This document shows, one piece after another, positions 31,191 through 35,401 of a DNA stretch of 35,401 nucleotides. Source of the stretch: a virus. The position numbers and the translations under genes are program-made. Within the stretch, counting starts at the first letter, position 1. Each line of letters starts with the position of its first letter. The DNA lies in IMG/VR virus record IMGVR_UViG_3300045456_000031, positions 1 to 35,401 of that record, one strand, 5' to 3'. The notes under the pieces were generated by a model. It saw only the letters and a program-made list of their open reading frames with translations. It did not search any database and was not told where the DNA came from.

Positions 31191-31885
31191 GCTCCCTCGT
31201 CCACCACGAGCCGCCCCCGCTCGACGCCACCGCTGCCCGCGTCCTCACCGACCGCATCCGCCGCCGGGCCGAGGACCTCTGGGCGGACCTCGTCGAGGCG
31301 CACGACCGTCGCGCTTGGGCTGCACTCGGCTACAGCTCCTGGCGCGCCTACGCCACCGCCGAGTTCGGGATGTCGCAGTCCCGCGCCTACCAGCTCCTCG
31401 ACGCCGGCCGGGTCCAGGCCGCGCTCACCGAAGCCACCGGTTCCACATCTGTGGAACTCACCGAGGCCGCCGCGCGCGACGTCAAGCCCCACCTCGCCGT
31501 CGTCACCGACAAGGTCCGCAACACCATCACCCGCGAGACCACCACCACCGGCGCGCCGCTCCCACCCGAACGCACCCAGGCCATCGTGGACCAGGTCGTC
31601 ACCGAGGTCCGCGCCGAACACGCCGCCGTCAAGGCCGCCAACGACGCCACCCGCGCCCTCAACGAGCAGTACCAGCCCGACGGGTTCGACCCCTCCGAGA
31701 ACCGCCGGCTCATCGCCATCGTCGGCCGCGTCCTCTCCGTCGTCTCCGAAGCCGCCGAACTTCCCGACCCGGAAGCGGTCGTCGAAGGCGTCGCCGTAGA
31801 GGACCTGCCCGAGTTCGACCGCATCCCTGCCGCGGTCGCACGCCTGAACGCGATCCACGCTGCCGTCCGGGAGGTCTACTCGTGA
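31187..31885 (+). CDS. Putative DNA-binding early protein
   Basis: 232 residues, GTG 31187 (GTGA overlap). Residues about 15-90 have helices with WADLVEAHDRRAWAALGYSS and YATAEFGMSQSRAYQLLDAG, the second being HTH-like. The middle is Ala/Thr-rich with TERT-type helices (PPERTQAIVDQVVTEVRAEH), and the end is helical (IPAAVARLNAIHAAVREV). Similar proteins occur on actinobacterial plasmids and phages without known role. Confidence 0.75.
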   Translation: MSSLVHHEPPPLDATAARVLTDRIRRRAEDLWADLVEAHDRRAWAALGYSSWRAYATAEFGMSQSRAYQLLDAGRVQAALTEATGSTSVELTEAAARDVKPHLAVVTDKVRNTITRETTTTGAPLPPERTQAIVDQVVTEVRAEHAAVKAANDATRALNEQYQPDGFDPSENRRLIAIVGRVLSVVSEAAELPDPEAVVEGVAVEDLPEFDRIPAAVARLNAIHAAVREVYS

Positions 31886-32349
31886 CCCGGTCCCTGTTCC
31901 GTGAGGCCATCCGCCGCACCGCGGTCGAGCTGTCCGCCGGCGCGCGGGTCACGCTCGACGAGATCGCGACCGCGGCCGCCGCCCAGCATCCGGACCTGAT
32001 CGACGCCGAGTCGGAACGGCTCGTCCGCAACGCGGTGCGGCGCGAGGTCAAGGACGTGCTCCGGTCGATGACCGAGGACGACCACGCGCAGGCGTCGCTG
32101 CCGGGTCTGGAGCTGCCGTCGCGGCTGGCGGTCCGGGACGAGCGTGGCGACGTGGTCTACGTGGACACGCACGTCGCGACGCTCGCGGATCTGGACGCGG
32201 CTGAGGCGGAGCGGGCTCGGAACATCGCTGCGGCGCAGCGGAAGTTGGACACGTTCCAGCGGTCCGCGGCGCGTCTGCGGCCGTACCTGACGTCCCCGAC
32301 GACCACGATCGCTGAGGCGGTCGCGGCGCGGGCGAAGCACGTGGCCTGA
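31882..32349 (+). CDS. Hypothetical helical protein
   Basis: 155 residues, GTG 31882 (GTGA overlap). N-terminus LFREAIRRTAVELSAGARVT and LDEIATAAAAQHPDL suggest a small helical domain, followed by a beta hairpin (RLAVRDERGDVVYVD) and a long charged helix (DAAEAERARNIAAAQRKLDT). Conserved-looking early protein; no known function. A strong terminator follows within 12 bases. Confidence 0.75.
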   Translation: MTRSLFREAIRRTAVELSAGARVTLDEIATAAAAQHPDLIDAESERLVRNAVRREVKDVLRSMTEDDHAQASLPGLELPSRLAVRDERGDVVYVDTHVATLADLDAAEAERARNIAAAQRKLDTFQRSAARLRPYLTSPTTTIAEAVAARAKHVA

Positions 32350-32360
32350 ACACACGACGA

Positions 32361-32402
32361 CGGCCGCCCCGCTTCCTCGTGGCAGAAGCGGCGGGGCGGC
32401 CG
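32361..32402 (+). terminator. Hairpin terminator after first early genes
   Basis: Perfect 12-bp stem CGGCCGCCCCGC (32361-32372) / GCGGGGCGGCCG (32391-32402), with an alternative inner CGCTTC/GAAGCG pairing. No T-tract. Could attenuate the early transcript after the first three genes. Confidence 0.75.
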
Positions 32403-32422
32403 CATCACCGGGAGTATCCCAG

Positions 32423-32608
32423 ATGGGGAACCAGGCATCACGTCCGCCGACCACCTACCTCGATCCGCGTCTTCTGTCGCTCCCTGATGGGGTGGCCCGG
32501 GCGCCGTCGCCGGAGTTCCTGGCGCGGTGCGCGGTCGAGCAGGAGGCGAGGGCTGCGGCGGAGGCCGCACGGACCGCGACGGCGTACGAGCCGCGGGAGG
32601 TGCGCTGA
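32423..32608 (+). CDS. Hypothetical small protein
   Basis: 61 residues, ATG 32423 with GGGAG upstream. Begins MGNQASRPPTTYLDPRLLSL and ends in an Ala/Glu-rich helix (VEQEARAAAEAARTATAYE). Shares its last base with the next ATG. No family recognised. Confidence 0.65.
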   Translation: MGNQASRPPTTYLDPRLLSLPDGVARAPSPEFLARCAVEQEARAAAEAARTATAYEPREVR

Positions 32609-32832
32609 TGCCCCGCGTCCCCGGCCACACCAGCCCCGTCCGCCGCCTCCACACGATGCCCAACGGCGGCACCTGCGCCCACCCCGACCCGGACACCTGC
32701 ACCGCATGGGAGCACCTCGAGTACGAGGTCGCCTGCCAGTGCGGCTGGACCTACCGGTCGAAGATCCGCGCTGTCGTCGATGAGCAGCGCCGCACGCACC
32801 TCGTCCGCACCAGCGGGGAGGTGCCGGCGTGA
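32608..32832 (+). CDS. Small Cys/His-rich protein
   Basis: 74 residues, ATG 32608. Cysteines in GGTCAHPDPDTCTAW and VACQCGWTYRSK could form one zinc site. Basic N-terminus (RVPGHTSPVRRLH). Overlaps the next GTG start (GTGA). Function unknown. Confidence 0.68.
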   Translation: MPRVPGHTSPVRRLHTMPNGGTCAHPDPDTCTAWEHLEYEVACQCGWTYRSKIRAVVDEQRRTHLVRTSGEVPA

Positions 32833-33197
32833 TCGGCCTCCTGTCCAAGCCTGCCGACAGCTTCGACGCGCTCGTGCTCTGGCTCGCCATCGGCGGCGCC
32901 GGCGCGCTCCTGTTCTTCCTCGCCGCGTGCCTCGAAGACCTGATCCCGCTCCGCTGGGCCGACCGGCTGCTGACCGCCGGCCGCCCCGACGACCTCCACG
33001 CTTCCTCGCCGGACCCCCACCCGTGCCCCACCGGCGGGGAACGTCCCGGCCCGACCGCCCCAGTCGGGCCGGGACCACAACCCGGCACCCACGATCGTCG
33101 CTCCCAGGGTCGTGTCGGTGCCGATGAGGGGGCGGCCGGACTTCGCGGTGGCCCGGCCGCCCCCGCCACCACCCCGCACGGGTGGCAGGGGCGATGA
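32829..33197 (+). CDS. Small membrane protein with atypical C-terminal half
   Basis: 122 residues, GTG 32829. Residues 1-57 look normal: one membrane helix (ALVLWLAIGGAGALLFFLAA) then LRWADRLLTAG. From about residue 58 on the sequence is Pro/Gly-rich and low-complexity. There third codon positions drop to roughly three quarters G/C (about 15 of 62 codons end in A or T) against almost all G/C before, and three strong hairpins cover 33043-33164. The ORF may be real only in its first half, or the second half may double as structured RNA. The stop overlaps the next ATG, which argues for translation to the end. Confidence 0.55.
   Translation: MIGLLSKPADSFDALVLWLAIGGAGALLFFLAACLEDLIPLRWADRLLTAGRPDDLHASSPDPHPCPTGGERPGPTAPVGPGPQPGTHDRRSQGRVGADEGAAGLRGGPAAPATTPHGWQGR
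33043..33164 (+). ncRNA. Array of three tandem hairpins
   Basis: Hairpin 1: GTCCCGGCCCGAC (33043-33055) / GTCGGGCCGGGAC (33063-33075), perfect 13 bp, 7-base loop. Hairpin 2: CGGCACC+CACGA (33083-33094) / TCGTG, 2-base bulge, GGTGCCG (33110-33123), 12 bp. Hairpin 3: GGGGGCGGCCG (33128-33138) / CGGCCGCCCCC (33154-33164), perfect 11 bp. They lie one after another with 4-7 base gaps. Could be a structured RNA, a tandem terminator, or an attenuator. Confidence 0.45.
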
Positions 33198-33496
33198 GGA
33201 CGCTGCTGGTCCTCGCGATCCTCGCCGCGCTGGCGGCCACGGTCGGGTGGCGGCGTGCCGAGCGGCGTGCGACCGCCGCTGCGTGTGACGCGCTGGCCGC
33301 GAAGGGCCGCGAGCTCGCCGCCGAACACCGCGCGGCTGAGGCCGCCGCCACGACCGGTGCCGTGGACGCGTGCGTCGGTCACCACCGCGACCGCGAAGCC
33401 GACTGGGCCCGCACCTTCCGCCGCATCGAGGAGCTGGAGCGGGAGAACCGTCGGCTGACCGCCGAGCTGGAACGACGGCAGGAGGTCGACCTGTGA
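33194..33496 (+). CDS. Single-pass membrane protein with coiled coil
   Basis: 100 residues, ATG 33194 (ATGA overlap). N-terminal membrane helix or signal anchor (LLVLAILAALAATVGW), then a long charged helix region with ATAAACDALAAKGRELAAEH and a C-terminal coiled coil (RRIEELERENRRLTAELERR). Rz-like in layout but far from the lysis genes. Function unknown. Confidence 0.72.
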   Translation: MRTLLVLAILAALAATVGWRRAERRATAAACDALAAKGRELAAEHRAAEAAATTGAVDACVGHHRDREADWARTFRRIEELERENRRLTAELERRQEVDL

Positions 33497-34401
33497 CCGA
33501 CCGCCTCTGCCGCCACCCCGGCTGCGACCGAACAGACCATGCCGCACGCGGCCTCTGCCGGCGCTGCTGGCAGCGCGTCCGCAAGCACGGCCAGCTCGAC
33601 CAGTACCCGCCCATCCCCACCACCCCCGGAGGCGTCCTCGCCGACGTCGCCGCCCGGTACGGCGTGCCAGTCGCCCAGATCCTCGGACCGACCTCCGAAC
33701 GCCAGGTGGTGGACGCCCGTGTCGCCGCTGCCCACGGCCTCCGCGAGCTCGGGCTGTCCTACCCGCGCATCGGGAAGGCCGTCGGCGGCCGGCACCACTC
33801 CACCGTCATGCACTACCTGGCCAAGCCCGTCCCGGCACCGCCGGCCAACCCCGCGTCGCTGCCCGACGACGGGGTCTGCCAGGTCGACGGCTGCGACCGG
33901 GAGGACCGCGGGTCGCTCGGGCTCTGCTCGGGCCACTACGTGCGGTGGCGGCGGTACGGCGACATCCGTCCCGACCGGCCGTTGCGTCCCATCCGTGCCG
34001 ACGACGCGCCGGTCCTGGACCTCGAGGTCCACGACCGGACCGGGTACCGGAACGGGTGCCGGTGCGAGACGTGCCGGCGTGACGCGGTCCGGGCCGTGAA
34101 GCTGCACCGCCACCGGCCCGCCCTGGTCGACGTGGCCGAAGCGGTCGCGCACCTGGCCCGTCTCGAGGCCGCCGGGATGTGCGCGAACCAGGTCGCGAAG
34201 GCGGCCGGGATCAGCGTCCAGCCGCTCTACGCGTGGAGGGACGGCCGCACCACCCGTGGGCTGCGGTCCAACGTGGACGCGGTGATCGCGGTGGAGCCGC
34301 CGGCGCCGAGGTGCGAGTCGTGTGGGGAGCCGTCGCTGGCGGGGGGCCGTTGGTGCTGGCCGTGCTTCCGGACGCACGCGCCGCGGGCGGTGGCGTCGTG
34401 A
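33493..34401 (+). CDS. Multi-zinc-finger protein with DnaA domain IV-like segment
   Basis: 302 residues, GTG 33493 (GTGA overlap). Order: zinc motif 1 (CRHPGCDR...GLCRRCW, 6-25); DnaA domain IV-like segment (about 47-109) with VAARYGVPVAQIL, ARVAAAHGLRELGLSYPRIG and signature GGRHHSTVMH at 98-107; zinc motif 2 (CQVDGCDR...GLCSGHYVRW); CRCETCRR; an HTH-like block (ANQVAKAAGISVQPLYAW); and zinc motif 4 (CESCGE...CWPC). DnaA domain IV reads DnaA boxes through this HTH. There is no AAA+ ATPase part. It could guide host replication proteins, compete with host DnaA, or act as a regulator. Confidence 0.8.
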   Translation: MTDRLCRHPGCDRTDHAARGLCRRCWQRVRKHGQLDQYPPIPTTPGGVLADVAARYGVPVAQILGPTSERQVVDARVAAAHGLRELGLSYPRIGKAVGGRHHSTVMHYLAKPVPAPPANPASLPDDGVCQVDGCDREDRGSLGLCSGHYVRWRRYGDIRPDRPLRPIRADDAPVLDLEVHDRTGYRNGCRCETCRRDAVRAVKLHRHRPALVDVAEAVAHLARLEAAGMCANQVAKAAGISVQPLYAWRDGRTTRGLRSNVDAVIAVEPPAPRCESCGEPSLAGGRWCWPCFRTHAPRAVAS

Positions 34402-34553
34402 CCGCGCTGCTGCTGCTCGCCGTCCTCTGGCTCATCGTGCTGGCCGCCGGTGCGGTCGCGGACCGTCGCGCACGCCGGCTTCGTCTGGACCGTGCCCGGC
34501 TGCTCGCCGCGGTCGACCGGCACCGCGACCGGGAAGGGGACGGCCGTGGCTGA
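34398..34553 (+). CDS. Small single-pass membrane protein
   Basis: 51 residues, GTG 34398 (GTGA overlap). One N-terminal membrane helix (LLLLAVLWLIVLAAGAV), then a basic tail (DRRARRLRLDRARLL). Unknown function. Confidence 0.65.
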   Translation: MTALLLLAVLWLIVLAAGAVADRRARRLRLDRARLLAAVDRHRDREGDGRG

Positions 34554-34671
34554 CCTCCTCACCGTGGAGCCGGCCGGGGGCTGCCCCTGGTGCGGCGGTG
34601 ACGGGACCGTCAACGACCACGGCGACGGGACCGCGACCTGCATCGACTGCGGACGGCAGGTGCCGGCATGA
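34546..34671 (+). CDS. Tiny zinc-ribbon protein
   Basis: 41 residues, GTG 34546 behind GGGAAGGGGA. CPWCGGDG and CIDCGRQ make a four-cysteine ribbon. Overlaps neighbours at both ends. Unknown function. Confidence 0.68.
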   Translation: MADLLTVEPAGGCPWCGGDGTVNDHGDGTATCIDCGRQVPA

Positions 34672-34877
34672 CCGCCATCGCCCTCCTCGGCATCGCCCTC
34701 GCCGCCCAAGCCCTCGCGGTCCTCCTCCCGGCCGTCCAGGTCCGCCGGCTCGCCCGCCTCACCGTCGAGACGTCCGACCTCGCCTGCAAGACCGCCATCG
34801 CCCACGGCGCCCACACCGCCGACCACCGGCGTGCCGCCACCCACCAGCAGATCCGCAACCGCGCCCGCACCAACTGA
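34668..34877 (+). CDS. Small membrane protein
   Basis: 69 residues, ATG in an ATGA overlap. N-terminal hydrophobic helix (IALLGIALAAQALAVLLP), then a basic, His-containing tail (AHGAHTADHRRAATHQQIRN). Unknown function. Confidence 0.68.
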   Translation: MTAIALLGIALAAQALAVLLPAVQVRRLARLTVETSDLACKTAIAHGAHTADHRRAATHQQIRNRARTN

Positions 34878-34890
34878 ACGGGAGCCCCAC

Positions 34891-35401
34891 ATGCACCACA
34901 TCGACCTGGACACCATCACCCTCCACACCGGCGCCCACGACACCCCCGAGCAGGGCCACTGCCTCCTCGAAGTCGTCGCGATGTTCGCCGGTGAGCCATT
35001 CTCCGACCGGCCCGGCTGTGTGTGCCCGACGCTGGCCGCGTTCGGCCGGTCCTGGAACGACGGGATGCGGACGGACGCCGAGCGGGAACAGCTGAAGCGC
35101 TACGTCCCGGTCCTCGTCGGTACGGCGGGCACGCGCGAGGACGCGTCACGTCGGGCGTGGCTGGCGCTGGACTGGTCGGTGCGGGTGTCGGCTCCGGCGT
35201 GGCTGGACCTGGCTGGGCTGGCCGACCATGCGCAGCGGCTGCGGGGGCTGCCGGAGCTGACCGGCCCTGACGACGAGGTGCTGGCGGTGCTGCGGCAGGC
35301 ACGTACGGATGCGGCCGCCGCCGGGGACGCCGCCTGGGGCGCCGCCTGGGGCGCCGCCGGGGACGCCGCCTGGGGCGCCGCCTGGGGCGCCGCCGGGGAC
35401 G
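34891..35401 (+). CDS. AAW-repeat protein, N-terminal part (continues at base 1)
   Basis: ATG 34891 (GGGAGC upstream) and open to the window end, continuing in frame to the TGA at 204-206; about 238 residues in total. The N-terminal 140 residues are globular: CLLEVVAMFAGEPFSDRPGC, TLAAFGRSWNDGMRTDAERE, LKRYVPVLVGTAGT, RRAWLALDWSVRVSAPAWLD. This domain is frequent in actinophages and plasmids. From about residue 144 tandem GDAAWGAAWGAA units begin. The repeat may form a long amphipathic helix; the function is unknown. Confidence 0.82.
   Translation, partial: MHHIDLDTITLHTGAHDTPEQGHCLLEVVAMFAGEPFSDRPGCVCPTLAAFGRSWNDGMRTDAEREQLKRYVPVLVGTAGTREDASRRAWLALDWSVRVSAPAWLDLAGLADHAQRLRGLPELTGPDDEVLAVLRQARTDAAAAGDAAWGAAWGAAGDAAWGAAWGAAGD
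35320..35401 (+). repeat. Tandem repeat, right part
   Basis: Twelve-base units GCC-GCC-TGG/GGG-GAC/GGC form a higher-order 36-base unit coding GDAAWGAAWGAA, seen twice in a row (35323-35358 and 35359-35394). The array continues at bases 3-92 after joining the ends. Such near-identical repeats are prone to slippage and to assembly breaks. Confidence 0.88.

Noticed and set aside
1-35401. tRNA or rRNA genes
   Set aside because: No cloverleaf-like segment with the T-loop GGTTCGAATCC-type core was noticed on either strand by eye; a covariance search would be needed to be certain.
1-35401. Direct terminal repeats
   Set aside because: Both ends share the same 12-base repeat type but no long exact overlap; the join is supported by the continuing ORF instead.

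Overview
The window reads as a complete, circular, temperate tailed-phage genome (siphovirus plan) of a high-GC actinobacterium. This rests on a WhiB-family regulator, very high GC with strong G/C at third codon positions, many GTG starts, ATGA/GTGA stop-start overlaps, an actinophage-like head/tail order, and a tyrosine integrase next to a divergent repressor. The last gene (from 34891) runs off the right end and continues in frame at base 1, so the linear ends are an arbitrary cut inside a tandem GCC/TGG/GAC/GGG repeat. The host genus cannot be named from sequence alone.

Layout. (1) 30.9 kb -> 35.4 kb -> 8.5 kb, rightward: early region. A divergent control region (30864-30980) drives a small HTH protein and then many small genes. 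These include a zinc-finger protein carrying a DnaA domain-IV-like DNA-binding segment, the AAW-repeat protein across the junction, a SAP-like protein, a DEDDh exonuclease, RecT, a DUF4326 protein, WhiB, a RuvC-like resolvase, and a winged-helix replication initiator whose gene contains six iterons (probable origin, 6182-6356). (2) 8.5-29.2 kb, rightward: late region. HNH, small and large terminase, portal-MuF fusion, S78 protease, HK97-type capsid, head-tail connectors, tail terminator, tail tube, frameshifted tail assembly chaperones, tape measure, three tail-tip proteins, then amidase endolysin and membrane (holin-like) proteins. (3) 29.3-30.9 kb, leftward: lysogeny module with a small HTH protein, tyrosine integrase and XRE-type repressor. 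A GC-rich terminator separates it from the late operon. Two further leftward genes sit inside the rightward late block: a lipoprotein (18368-18898) and a zinc-ribbon protein (28569-28793).

How it works together (inference). In the lysogen the XRE protein would hold the TTGCA-rich control region shut. On induction the early operon makes an initiator that binds iterons in its own gene, with host enzymes copying the DNA, since no helicase, primase or polymerase is visible. RecT plus the DEDDh nuclease and RuvC would handle recombination. The late operon builds an HK97-type head and a long non-contractile tail, and the amidase plus membrane proteins lyse the cell. The lipoprotein is a candidate lysogeny-expressed moron for superinfection exclusion.

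Most notable: iterons read in all three frames inside rep; a chimeric gene made of a RuvC N-terminus joined to an 87-bp duplicated piece of a zinc-finger gene; the antisense lipoprotein moron; three strong tandem hairpins (33043-33164) under an ORF whose third-position GC falls there; and the DnaA-IV/zinc-finger fusion.
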